Shown here piece by piece: positions 54,867 to 64,000 of a stretch of 64,000 bases of DNA; position 1 is the first letter of the stretch, and every line of letters starts with the position of its first letter. This DNA comes from Oceanobacillus sojae (lineage in GTDB: Bacteria; Bacillota; Bacilli; Bacillales; Amphibacillaceae): positions 45,857-109,856 of the forward strand of contig NZ_BJYM01000017.1 in assembly GCF_007991515.1 (NCBI RefSeq), written 5' to 3'. The translations under genes and the position numbers were made by a program. Below the pieces are notes generated by a model. The model made no database searches, was not told the origin of the DNA, and worked only from the letters and a program-made list of their open reading frames with translations.

Positions 54867-55850
54867 ATGAAGATAGCAACGATTGGTTCAGGTTTTATTG
54901 TAGACTGGTTTTTGACAGCATTAAATGAAATTGAAGGAGCAAGCTGTGTGGCAGTTTATTCCCGTAAAGAAGAAACCGCGAAACCTTTGGCAGATAAGTA
55001 TCAAATAGATAAAATTTATACAGATTTAGATCAAATGGTTGCCGATTCAAGTATTGAGTTTATATATGTTGCTTCACCAAACAGCCTGCATTTTGAGCAT
55101 GCTTTTCAAGCGTTAAAACATGGGAAACATGTCATTTGTGAGAAGCCGTTTACCTCAACTGCAAAGGAAGCAAAAGCATTAATAGAATTAGCTAAACAAA
55201 ACCAATTAATGCTCTTTGAAGCTATTTCAAACATTCATTTACCTAATTATCAAGCAGTCAAAGAAGAAGTTAAAAAGCTGGGGAAACTAAAATTCGTGCA
55301 ATGTAACTACAGTCAATATTCAAGCCGTTATAATAAGCTGTTAGATGGTGAAAACCCAAATGTCTTTAATCCCGCTTTTTCCGGCGGAGCACTAGCCGAT
55401 ATTAATATTTATAATTTGCATTTTGTTATGAATCTATTTGGTGTTCCGGATTCTGTAAGCTATACGGCAAATATACATGGAAACGGCATTGACACATCCG
55501 GTGTACTCGTGATGAAATACCCTGATTTCATAGCAGAGTGTGTTGGGGCAAAGGACTCAAACAGTATGAACTTTGGGTTAATTCAAGGAGAGAAAGGATA
55601 CATTCATGTTAAGGATGGAGCGAATGTATGTAAACAAGTGATAACCTATATAAATGATGAAGTAACCGAAATAAACAGCCAGACAAAAAGCAACTGGTTA
55701 ATATACGAATTAGCAGTCTTTAACGATATATTTAACAGCAGCAATTTCTCCAAATGCTATGAATTACTAGACTATTCTTATGAGGTAATAAAAGTCTTCG
55801 AACAGGCACGAAAAAAAGGCGGAATTTATTATCCCGCCGATCAAAAATAA
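54867..55850 (+). CDS. Gfo/Idh/MocA-family oxidoreductase 2
   Basis: A 327-residue paralogue: MKIATIGSGFIVDWFLTAL (NAD loop), VICEKPFTSTAKEAK (EKP lysine) and GGALADINIYNLHF in the catalytic domain. It is close to the group including YulF/YvaA-type dehydrogenases. RBS GAGGAGG. It forms a two-gene unit with oxidoreductase 1, suggesting successive oxidation and reduction of a sugar. A convergent terminator follows. Confidence 0.88.
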   Translation: MKIATIGSGFIVDWFLTALNEIEGASCVAVYSRKEETAKPLADKYQIDKIYTDLDQMVADSSIEFIYVASPNSLHFEHAFQALKHGKHVICEKPFTSTAKEAKALIELAKQNQLMLFEAISNIHLPNYQAVKEEVKKLGKLKFVQCNYSQYSSRYNKLLDGENPNVFNPAFSGGALADINIYNLHFVMNLFGVPDSVSYTANIHGNGIDTSGVLVMKYPDFIAECVGAKDSNSMNFGLIQGEKGYIHVKDGANVCKQVITYINDEVTEINSQTKSNWLIYELAVFNDIFNSSNFSKCYELLDYSYEVIKVFEQARKKGGIYYPADQK

Positions 55851-55876
55851 CTGATTTATATAATTCTATTCTTCCT

Positions 55877-55899
55877 GGCTCCTCTATTATAGAGGGGCC
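55877..55899. terminator. terminator between convergent genes
   Basis: GGCTCCTCTA (55877-55886) pairs with TAGAGGGGCC (55890-55899), between oxidoreductase 2 and the PRD regulator. Confidence 0.65.
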
Positions 55900-55903
55900 T
55901 GAA

Positions 55904-57796
55904 TCATATATTCAAAAAAACAACATCTTTAAAATCCAATAGATTTGATGCATTCTTCATCATTTCAAAAACATCTTGATTCTCAAATAAGGATAATATA
56001 GAGTCATTTATAGTTAAAAATATTTGCTTATCAAGTTTATTAATAGCTATCAGTAAAACAACATTTACCGTATTATCACCCCAAATAATACCTCTTTTAC
56101 TGACTACGATACCAATTTTTGTTTGCAACGCATTCATATGAACAGAATGCGGTATAGCAACTTGTCCAAAGGATGTTGAAGAAGCATTCTCTCTTTCAAA
56201 TACATCTTCTTGAAAGGAGTGCGAAACAAAGCCCATGTCTTCCATCTTATCACATACAATTTCAATAACCTCATCTTTCGAAACACTTTCCAGTTTAAAG
56301 AATAACTCTTCATGAAAATACTTATCAAAATTATTGAAGATAAGTTCTCTTTTCTTCGATTGCTGTATTTCATATATTTTTTCGTGAATTTCCCTCTTTT
56401 GATTATCTAGATGGAACGGAGAAATTAACACAGACGGATAATAATTATTTCTCTCGTCTTCAATAACTGTAATCAATAAATCAAAAGAATATTTCTCCAC
56501 TTCTTCATAGCTGGACAGTATTGCTTCAATGGAAATATCATTAGAAAACTCCAGTAATAATTGATTGTATATCTTTTTTTCAAGACCTAAATAATCTGAA
56601 CACAGAAGGATACATTTTAATTTATCCGTTGTTGAATTTTGTCTGTCAATTTCCGTCCCGACATGGAGAAAAATAAAAGCGACTTCATCCTCTTTTATTT
56701 CGATATTATATATATCTGAAAGTCTTAATGATACGAAGATTGCTATATCATAAATAATAGGCCAATCACGCTTTATTTTTTCTAAAAAAGGGTTCTTATT
56801 ATATTTTTTTAAAGAAGCCCTCGTTACTAACGACTTAACATGCAAGCCAAATGGAACAATAAAGCTTTCATGATTTAAATCAATAGAATACAACTCCGAA
56901 ACTTCTTCAATTATTCCATAAACTGTATCCAAATACTCTGAGCCAATTACCTTTTTCAATTTATTGTAATTGGAATCAATAAGATAATTCACATTTGTTT
57001 TAAAGAGAATGTAAATTTCATTTCTTTCATAGGAATTTAAATTAATTGAAAAATCATTTTCAATCCTTTCTGATAATTTTTCAATTAATGCCAGTTCAGC
57101 ATCATTTTTCGTAATAATTTCACGAATTTCTGAAAGAGAGTATCCTTTTTTAACCCTTTCAATAAGAATAGAAAAATGTAACAGCAAATTCATAAAGGAA
57201 AAATTATTTAAACTGTAATTATTTTTTTTGAAAAAATCACTGATAATATTAGATATTTTCCCTATATCCTCTTCATCAAATGATTGTTTTAATGTATTTA
57301 AATCAAGAATACGATTATTTGTTTCTTTAAAAATAACATCTGATAATAAAGAGCGCTTATCCTTCTCAGCACCTTTTATTTGTACAATATCATTCTGAGT
57401 GGAGAATCGGACATTAAACATCTGAAAAGTAGTGTTCATCTTTGCAAGATCACCTTTGAGCGTTGAATAGCCGATAAACAACTCATTACAAAGATCAAAT
57501 ACATTTGGGTTTTTATGTTCTACTAATATTTTTTTGATAATATAAAACGCTCTTTCCGAGTAGTTTTGCGGTAAAGAGTGTTGTTTATCCAAGAAAGACA
57601 GCGCATCCTGTTTATTAATTAAATAACCTTTATTAGAGGAGTGAATAATCTTCTTATCAGTCATCAAATTAATATCTTTAATATATGTTTTAACCGTCCG
57701 GACAGAAATGTCTAAAAGTTTCGCTAATTCGGCAGCAGCGCAGGGAGAATGTTGCTCCATCAAATAAAACATTAATTTTTTCTTCTTGTTTGTCAT
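55904..57796 (-). CDS. PRD-containing transcriptional regulator
   Basis: A 630-residue regulator with N-terminal HTH (AAELAKLLDISVRTVKTYIKDI) and a second HTH (CNELFIGYSTLKGDLAKM), two PRDs (about 165-390), a degenerate EIIB-like part (CILLCSDYLGLEKK) and a C-terminal EIIA-like domain (SFGQVAIPHSVHMNALQ). It diverges from the second lactose/cellobiose-type PTS operon and should control it. Two inverted 18-bp elements between them are the likely binding sites. Confidence 0.88.
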   Translation of the reverse strand: MTNKKKKLMFYLMEQHSPCAAAELAKLLDISVRTVKTYIKDINLMTDKKIIHSSNKGYLINKQDALSFLDKQHSLPQNYSERAFYIIKKILVEHKNPNVFDLCNELFIGYSTLKGDLAKMNTTFQMFNVRFSTQNDIVQIKGAEKDKRSLLSDVIFKETNNRILDLNTLKQSFDEEDIGKISNIISDFFKKNNYSLNNFSFMNLLLHFSILIERVKKGYSLSEIREIITKNDAELALIEKLSERIENDFSINLNSYERNEIYILFKTNVNYLIDSNYNKLKKVIGSEYLDTVYGIIEEVSELYSIDLNHESFIVPFGLHVKSLVTRASLKKYNKNPFLEKIKRDWPIIYDIAIFVSLRLSDIYNIEIKEDEVAFIFLHVGTEIDRQNSTTDKLKCILLCSDYLGLEKKIYNQLLLEFSNDISIEAILSSYEEVEKYSFDLLITVIEDERNNYYPSVLISPFHLDNQKREIHEKIYEIQQSKKRELIFNNFDKYFHEELFFKLESVSKDEVIEIVCDKMEDMGFVSHSFQEDVFERENASSTSFGQVAIPHSVHMNALQTKIGIVVSKRGIIWGDNTVNVVLLIAINKLDKQIFLTINDSILSLFENQDVFEMMKNASNLLDFKDVVFLNI

Positions 57797-57871
57797 CGTA
57801 TCACCCCCACTTTAAAATATATCTTTAACTTCATTATAATGAAATCAGTTGTTCCCAGTTCAACTTCTCAA

Positions 57872-57929
57872 TTGCACGATAGGGTGCAATTTTTTAATTT
57901 TATTTTCCTGTTTGCACCCTATCGTGCAA
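57872..57929. promoter_or_regulatory. two mirrored 18-bp operator elements
   Basis: TTGCACGATAGGGTGCAA (57872-57889) and its exact reverse complement TTGCACCCTATCGTGCAA (57912-57929) are separated by 22 bp, centres 40 bp apart. Each also has inverted ends TTGCAC/GTGCAA. They lie between the PRD regulator and the PTS genes. Confidence 0.82.
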
Positions 57930-57955
57930 AAGTGAAGTGGAGGCGCTTCACTTTT
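57928..57955 (+). terminator. hairpin with T-tract in the PTS leader
   Basis: AAAAGTGAAG (57928-57937) pairs with CTTCACTTTT (57946-57955). It directly adjoins the second operator element, upstream of the IIB gene; it could be an attenuator, a backward terminator or part of the regulator site. Confidence 0.5.
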
Positions 57956-57997
57956 TGAATCATAATAAAGACATCATAAAAAAAGGAGAGGTTCACT

Positions 57998-58336
57998 ATG
58001 GAAAACTTAAAAATCCTACTATGCTGCGGAGCGGGGTTATCAAGTGGATTCTTAGCTCAAAAAGCACGAAAAGCTGCAAAAAAGAAAGGTTTAAATATAC
58101 AAATAGAAGCGAAAAGCGAAACAGAAGCAATTTCACACCTGCCAACAATAGATGTTTTGCTTTTAGGCCCTCACTACGAGGCTTATAGAGAAAAATTCAC
58201 AGAATTAGGTAAACCGTTAAATGTATCGGTAGAAGTTATTCCCCAAAAAATTTACGGTACCTTAGACGGCGAAAAGTTATTAGACTTCGCCTTTAAGCTT
58301 CGGGAAAAGAATGATGCTTCTTCCAGCGCAGAATAG
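57998..58336 (+). CDS. PTS lactose/cellobiose-family IIB
   Basis: A 112-residue EIIB. The phospho-cysteine motif is KILLCCGAGLSSGFLA, with Cys10 aligned to the usual active residue and an extra Cys9. RBS AAGGAGAGG. It is separated from its IIC by about 350 bp, unusual for a PTS operon. Confidence 0.9.
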   Translation: MENLKILLCCGAGLSSGFLAQKARKAAKKKGLNIQIEAKSETEAISHLPTIDVLLLGPHYEAYREKFTELGKPLNVSVEVIPQKIYGTLDGEKLLDFAFKLREKNDASSSAE

Positions 58337-58686
58337 ATGAATATTTTCGTTTAAAACGATTAGCAATTTCATCTAAACGAGCTGATATACTCCTGGTCAA
58401 GAATTAAACTTGTGATAAGTACCAGCAATAAATACTTTTATATTTGAAATAACAATATGCAGCAGTGCATATAATCAAGATTTTCTTTAGTGCCGTACAT
58501 TTGATATTCAATCTTATTCAAATACTTTTGTAAGATCTTTAATGAAATGATTATAGCACTGCTGATGAATAAGCACCTGAATGAACATTGTTCAAGAAAA
58601 ATTTACCATAGTTAACTTTTTAACATGTGGAAGGTATGTCGAAGAACAAATATCACCATTCAAAAAACAAAAAGGAGGTAAAAAAA
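58337..58686 (+). other. 350-bp structured gap between IIB and IIC genes
   Basis: No gene is visible. GCAGCAGTGCATATAATC (58459-58476) is mirrored by GATTATAGCACTGCTG (58549-58564), so the segment between can be closed into a large arm. A strong AAAGGAGGT (58671-58679) for the IIC gene ends the region. It may hold an internal promoter, an RNA element or the remains of a lost gene. Confidence 0.5.
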
Positions 58687-59931
58687 ATGAAACGTTTTAT
58701 GAATTGGCTGAGCAATTCATTTGCTCCAACAATGAATAAATTCTCACAAAAACCTTGGGTTGCAGCTTTATCAAGTACGATGCAAAAAATTATTCCGTTT
58801 ATTTTAACCGGGTCTGTTATTTTCCTATATAACGTTGTACGTTCTTATATAACTGTTTTGCCTGATCTAGGCAGAATCGCTAATTTCACTTTCGGAATGT
58901 TGGGGCTGTTAACCGCATTTATGCTGGCGAACCAGGCTATGGAAAAATTAGGACGGACAAATTACACGGTGAATGCAGGTCTGACTGCTATTCCAGTATT
59001 CCTCATGTTTATTAAACCAATCATTAGCGATGACGGTATGCTGACGGTGGAATTTGGACGATTTGGTCCCACAGGGATTATAGTGGGAATTTTCGCAGGT
59101 TATCTGGTTGCCATTATTTTTAATCTGATTGGAAAAATGAACCTATTAAGCAAATCAAGTTTACCGGATTTTGTAATAGGATGGGTTCGCAACATTATCC
59201 CGATTTTTCTTTCCATTGGATTATCTGCATTATTAAGCTTCAAATTTAACTTAGATATTTTTGCTTTGATTCTTAAGGCATTTTCACCGATTCAAAACTT
59301 TGGTCAGACTTTACCAGGATTTGTCTTGCTCATATTTATAATGACTTTCTTCTACACCCTGGGAATTTCCCATTGGTTGTGGAACGGTGTTAAAACACCA
59401 ATTTTCATGGCAGGTATAGCAGCCAACGTTACAGCTGTATCAGAAGGCTTGCCAGCAACAAATATTGCCACCAACGAAGCTGTATTTACAGCCGGTCTGA
59501 TTACAATGGGAGGCGTCGGAGCTACCTTAACATTAAATTTATTAATGCTATTCTCTAAGTCCAAAGGGTTAAAAACCATTGGCAAGCTCACTATCGTACC
59601 TTCTATCTTTAATATTAATGAACCTATTATGTATAGTGCACCTGTTGTTATGAATCCGCTCCTGATGGTACCAATGTGGATAAACGCCATTACCGGACCG
59701 ACAATCGTTTATCTTGCAATGTATACCGACCTTTTGAATATTCCATCTAAGATGATTCAAGTAGGACAAATTCCTGCACCTTTTTCAAGTGTCATGATTA
59801 CAGAGGATTTACGTGCAATACTCGTTTACATTCTCCTATTTGGAGTCTATCTTGCAACTTGGTATCCGTTCTTTAAAGTTTTTGAAAGACAAAGAATGAA
59901 AGAAGAAAAAGCTGAAGAACTGGCAGAATAA
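58687..59931 (+). CDS. PTS lactose/cellobiose-family IIC
   Basis: A 414-residue EIIC. Family patterns: MQKIIPFILTGSVIFLYNVV, LGISHWLWNGVKTPIFMAGIA and PSIFNINEPIMYSAPVVMNP (sugar-site Glu). The ATG at 58687 follows AAAGGAGGT; the ATG at 58627 is discarded for lack of a ribosome site. It imports an aryl- or alkyl-beta-glycoside or disaccharide. Confidence 0.92.
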   Translation: MKRFMNWLSNSFAPTMNKFSQKPWVAALSSTMQKIIPFILTGSVIFLYNVVRSYITVLPDLGRIANFTFGMLGLLTAFMLANQAMEKLGRTNYTVNAGLTAIPVFLMFIKPIISDDGMLTVEFGRFGPTGIIVGIFAGYLVAIIFNLIGKMNLLSKSSLPDFVIGWVRNIIPIFLSIGLSALLSFKFNLDIFALILKAFSPIQNFGQTLPGFVLLIFIMTFFYTLGISHWLWNGVKTPIFMAGIAANVTAVSEGLPATNIATNEAVFTAGLITMGGVGATLTLNLLMLFSKSKGLKTIGKLTIVPSIFNINEPIMYSAPVVMNPLLMVPMWINAITGPTIVYLAMYTDLLNIPSKMIQVGQIPAPFSSVMITEDLRAILVYILLFGVYLATWYPFFKVFERQRMKEEKAEELAE

Positions 59932-59973
59932 ATAAAGTATAGAAACATAAATTCAGAGGATTGGTGGATAAAT

Positions 59974-61843
<1,870 letters not shown>

Positions 61844-61932
61844 ACAGTCACCTGCTCTAATGAGTTAAGGTTTTCAATACACCAATGTTTAAAGAATACT
61901 ATATAGCCAATTTAATAAAATATAGTATAAGA

Positions 61933-61958
61933 AAGCCGCCTTTGCAATGAGGCGGCTT
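61933..61958. terminator. terminator between GH1 gene and mph-like gene
   Basis: AAGCCGCCT (61933-61941) pairs perfectly with AGGCGGCTT (61950-61958); on the minus strand it is followed by TCTTATACTATATTTT. Confidence 0.7.
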
Positions 61959-61997
61959 ACCTTCATACATATTTCATTCTAATTTCTTAAAAAGAGC

Positions 61998-62903
61998 TTA
62001 TTTCGTTACTCCCAATGCTCCCCTGGCCATCTGTTCATATTCTTCCATACCGGAAATCATCGCAAATTCTGCAATAGCTACAGCATATGCGGCATCCAGT
62101 TCAATAATATGTTCCTTCATCTTCGGCCAATAAATTCCACCGGCTTGTTTATAATAATGAATAAGCTTATCAAGCGCCTCTTCACCAAAAGCTTTATATT
62201 GGAAGACAAAATCATTGGAAACATCCGTTACCTTTGCTTCTGTCCAATCAATTAGCCCGATAACTTTTGTATCGTCATCAATCATCATATGACCGGCGTG
62301 CACGTCTCCATGCATCAACCCTGTTTCCTTTGGCCATAATTCTTCATTATTTAGCCAGTTTTGCCAGCGATTCCAAAGGTCATCCGCAACACCAAAACGT
62401 TTCTTTACCTTCTCCATCCGTTCTTTCATCGATACATGTGCTTCTTTTGCTGTATATGCAGGAATACCTGCTTTTTCAGCTTCTTTTTTCGGCACATTGT
62501 GCAAAGATGCCAAAACCTCTCCCTGGCTCTGGTGAAATTGTTCTGGTATGTTTTCTATATCCATTTCCCATACATAATTTTGAATTTCCGGATCAATTGT
62601 ACCAGCAGGAACACCCTTCAGTTTTTTATATGCAATTAAATCGTTTTCGTAAATAGACCAGACAGGAACTTGAAAAGATGCATGCTGATGAACAACTTTT
62701 AATACCTTCTGTTCATCAATTGTCCTGTCCATTACATCATCACGTCTCGGTATTCTTAATACCCATTCCTCTCCGTCTGTATCCTTCGCAAAAGCAACCA
62801 GAAAATCCAATCCGGATTCATTAAAACGGATAGCGTCTCCCTCCAAATTCAGTCCATATTTACGAGCTAATTCTGACACAGTTTGTTTATCCAAATCTGC
62901 CAC
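61998..62903 (-). CDS. macrolide 2'-phosphotransferase-like kinase (Mph family)
   Basis: A 301-residue aminoglycoside-phosphotransferase-fold protein. The Brenner motif is [12 protein letters not shown] with catalytic Asp200, followed by [11 protein letters not shown] with metal-binding Asp219; WVLRIPRR near 47-54 holds the ATP lysine-equivalent region. The sequence resembles chromosomal Mph (YcbJ-type) enzymes that phosphorylate the desosamine of macrolides with GTP. GTG at 62903 and TTG at 62894 compete as start; AAGGA fits the TTG better. No mobile-element signs, so it looks intrinsic. Whether it gives resistance is unknown. Confidence 0.82.
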   Translation of the reverse strand: MADLDKQTVSELARKYGLNLEGDAIRFNESGLDFLVAFAKDTDGEEWVLRIPRRDDVMDRTIDEQKVLKVVHQHASFQVPVWSIYENDLIAYKKLKGVPAGTIDPEIQNYVWEMDIENIPEQFHQSQGEVLASLHNVPKKEAEKAGIPAYTAKEAHVSMKERMEKVKKRFGVADDLWNRWQNWLNNEELWPKETGLMHGDVHAGHMMIDDDTKVIGLIDWTEAKVTDVSNDFVFQYKAFGEEALDKLIHYYKQAGGIYWPKMKEHIIELDAAYAVAIAEFAMISGMEEYEQMARGALGVTK

Positions 62904-63242
62904 ATCCTTCTTTATTTATTCTGCTTTTATACGCGCAGCCAGTAAAGGATACGTTTAGGATTAAAAAGCAGAGACAAATAAACTCCCCCTCCGCTTATAC
63001 TTTTCAACCGTATAGGGATTCAAAAATGATAGACCAATCCTTTATCTGGGCACATATCGTGTCTGAAACGTCCGCATTAACGCAAAGATTGGTTATCGAT
63101 CAACAGAATCCCTCCTCCCTTATAATTACACTCATCCTAGCATAATGGTATTTTATTCGCAACATCACCTTTGTTCCCGTATTTTTTACTTGAAGTGATC
63201 AACCGTGTATAATAATAATTAACAGAAATGGGGGTAGATAAA
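62904..63242. other. structured intergenic region upstream of the mph-like gene
   Basis: Nested inverted repeats: GGGATTC (63014-63020) with GAATCCC (63107-63113), and inside them GATAGACCAATC (63028-63039) with GATTGGTTATC (63087-63097). They could fold an RNA of about 100 bases in the leader of the mph-like gene. The right part holds the promoter of the DUF956 gene. Confidence 0.5.
63185..63213 (+). promoter_or_regulatory. promoter of the DUF956 gene
   Basis: TTTACT (63185-63190), 17 bp, TATAAT (63208-63213), 30 bp before the start codon. Confidence 0.6.
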
Positions 63243-63617
63243 ATGGTACAATCAATCAATACCAAAGTTGATTTAGTTATTGATGGAACCTCACATATAA
63301 GAATTTCGGATTATGGCAAGATTATGATTGGAGATAAAGGGTTTGAATTTTATAATAAACGAGATGTCCACAAATATATTCAAATTCCTTGGGAGGAAGT
63401 TGAATACGTGATTGCTTCTGTCTTGTTCAAGGGTAAATGGATTCCCCGTTATGCTATCCAGACCAAGAAGAATGGAACATATACGTTTTCTTCCAAAGAT
63501 CCTAAAAAGGTTTTTCGGGCAATTCGTGAATATGTTGATCCGGATCGGATGGTAAAATCATTAACTGTCTTTGATGTAATGAAACGCAATTTGAAGAAGA
63601 AATCTAGAAAAGGATAG
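63243..63617 (+). CDS. DUF956 (ManO-like) protein
   Basis: A 124-residue protein with the DUF956 pattern: VDLVIDGTSHIRISDYGKIMIGDKGFEFYN, IQIPWEEVEYVIASVLFKGKWIPRYAI and a C-terminal basic tail. These proteins are encoded next to mannose-family PTS genes and are thought to help regulate them. Starting at 63243 gives spacing from GGGGGT. It probably belongs to a mannose PTS operon that begins at the right edge of the window, not to the one at 39 kb. Confidence 0.85.
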   Translation: MVQSINTKVDLVIDGTSHIRISDYGKIMIGDKGFEFYNKRDVHKYIQIPWEEVEYVIASVLFKGKWIPRYAIQTKKNGTYTFSSKDPKKVFRAIREYVDPDRMVKSLTVFDVMKRNLKKKSRKG

Positions 63618-63802
63618 TTTTTATATACAAGCCAGGGTTAGGACCTTCCTTTTCCTCTTGTAAGGGAAAAATTGGTGTGCTATAATATCTTATGGAAGCT
63701 CATTAAAGTAAGCTGATTAATAACTGGTTTAGTAAGTAAAGCGGTTTCATACCAAATTTAAATAACTATTGCAATTATTTTTTACGTGTTACTGATTCGA
63801 TC

Positions 63803-63899
63803 AGGCATGAGTGAAAAGTAGTGATTAAAACGAAGTATATGGGTTCATCTATACTCTGCCTTCATTTTACCTACTTTTTTCTCATGCCTTTTTTTATTG
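63803..63899. repeat. long irregular hairpin before the next operon
   Basis: AGGCATGAG (63803-63811) and AAAAGTAG (63814-63821) pair with CTACTTTT (63871-63878) and CTCATGCCT (63881-63889), then TTTTTT. An inner GAAG/CTTC and TATA/TATA stem continues it. It is either a large terminator or attenuator of the next gene, or a repeated intergenic palindrome. Confidence 0.6.
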
Positions 63900-63911
63900 T
63901 TTTCACCAGGG

Positions 63912-63925
63912 GGAAAACGCTTTCC
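63912..63925 (+). promoter_or_regulatory. cre-like palindrome near the right edge
   Basis: GGAAAACGCTTTCC is a near-perfect palindrome with the cre core; the outer bases deviate from consensus. It precedes the gene that starts at the window end. Confidence 0.4.
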
Positions 63926-63983
63926 ATAAACAAAAAACACTTTAGGAGCTTACCATGTTTATCTAAGCCTTACCAATAAAATA

Positions 63984-64000
63984 AGAGGAGGTAAAAAGAT
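63984..64000 (+). other. ribosome-binding site of a gene cut by the window end
   Basis: AGAGGAGGT at 63984-63992 is followed by AAAAAGAT, so a start codon probably begins at 63999. From the DUF956 neighbour the gene may be a mannose-family PTS component (inference). Confidence 0.6.

Noticed and set aside
63042..63077. 11-codon minus-strand reading frame (MRTFQTRYVPR) in the leader of the mph-like gene, reminiscent of a macrolide-stalling peptide
   Set aside because: No ribosome-binding site lies at a proper distance; a frame this short is expected by chance. The structured leader is reported without claiming the peptide.

Overview
The window is an AT-rich Bacillaceae-type chromosome segment. 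The gene content points to a halotolerant Bacillus relative such as Oceanobacillus or Virgibacillus; this is inferred from protein style, strong AGGAGG ribosome sites, catabolite (cre) sites, a Rex operator and a T-box, not from a database match. There is no rRNA, tRNA, phage, insertion sequence or CRISPR array. Nearly everything is carbohydrate uptake and its control, organised as independent operons each carrying its own regulator.

Layout. 1-2552: end of a tagatose/fructose-type PTS permease with lacD aldolase. 2683-4686: small hypothetical, Nudix and GNAT genes. 4934-12486: a uronate/aldonate island on the minus strand (GntR regulator, TRAP transporter dctPQM, zinc dehydrogenase, uxuA, uxuB) with a divergent Ldh-family dehydrogenase. 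12588-14105: an MFS transporter gene broken by three frameshifts behind an apparently intact T-box leader. 14283-15248: L-lactate dehydrogenase under a perfect Rex operator. 15313-19105: a C4 sugar-acid operon (GntP permease, HIBADH-family dehydrogenase, DUF1537 kinase). 19764-22424: a membrane-anchored esterase with a discoidin-like domain, and an FCD-type GntR regulator. 22526-23293: an orphan 2-oxoglutarate amino-acid hydroxylase. 23565-28359: a galactitol-type PTS with dehydrogenase, class II aldolase and GntR/UTRA regulator. 28576-33738: the sorbitol operon (srlD, PRD regulator, gutM, srlA, srlE, srlB). 33915-35777: stress and redox genes. 36302-43113: a LevR-type sigma-54 activator, a sigma-54 promoter, a mannose-family PTS and an M20 hydrolase. 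43187-45477: a PadR operon ending in a 22-residue membrane peptide. 45661-46920: a purine-type permease. 47071-52694: a lactose/cellobiose-type PTS with a LacG-like phospho-glycosidase and divergent PRD regulator. 52877-55850: RpiR regulator and two Gfo/Idh/MocA oxidoreductases. 55904-61843: a second lactose/cellobiose-type PTS with a PRD regulator and a GH1 enzyme whose acid/base Glu is replaced by Gln. 61998-63617: a macrolide-2'-phosphotransferase-like gene and a DUF956 (ManO-like) gene. The window stops at the ribosome-binding site of the next gene.

How it works together. At least six PTS permeases from five families (fructose/tagatose, galactitol, glucitol, mannose and two lactose/cellobiose), a TRAP system and a GntP permease bring in sugars, polyols and sugar acids. 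Local enzymes then convert them toward central metabolism. Regulators are specific (GntR, PRD, LevR, RpiR), with global control suggested by cre sites (CcpA) and a Rex site (NADH). The most unusual items are the GH1 enzyme with the Glu-to-Gln change, the mannose-PTS/M20 pairing, the T-box leader in front of a dead transporter gene, the hidden membrane peptide, and several structured intergenic regions.
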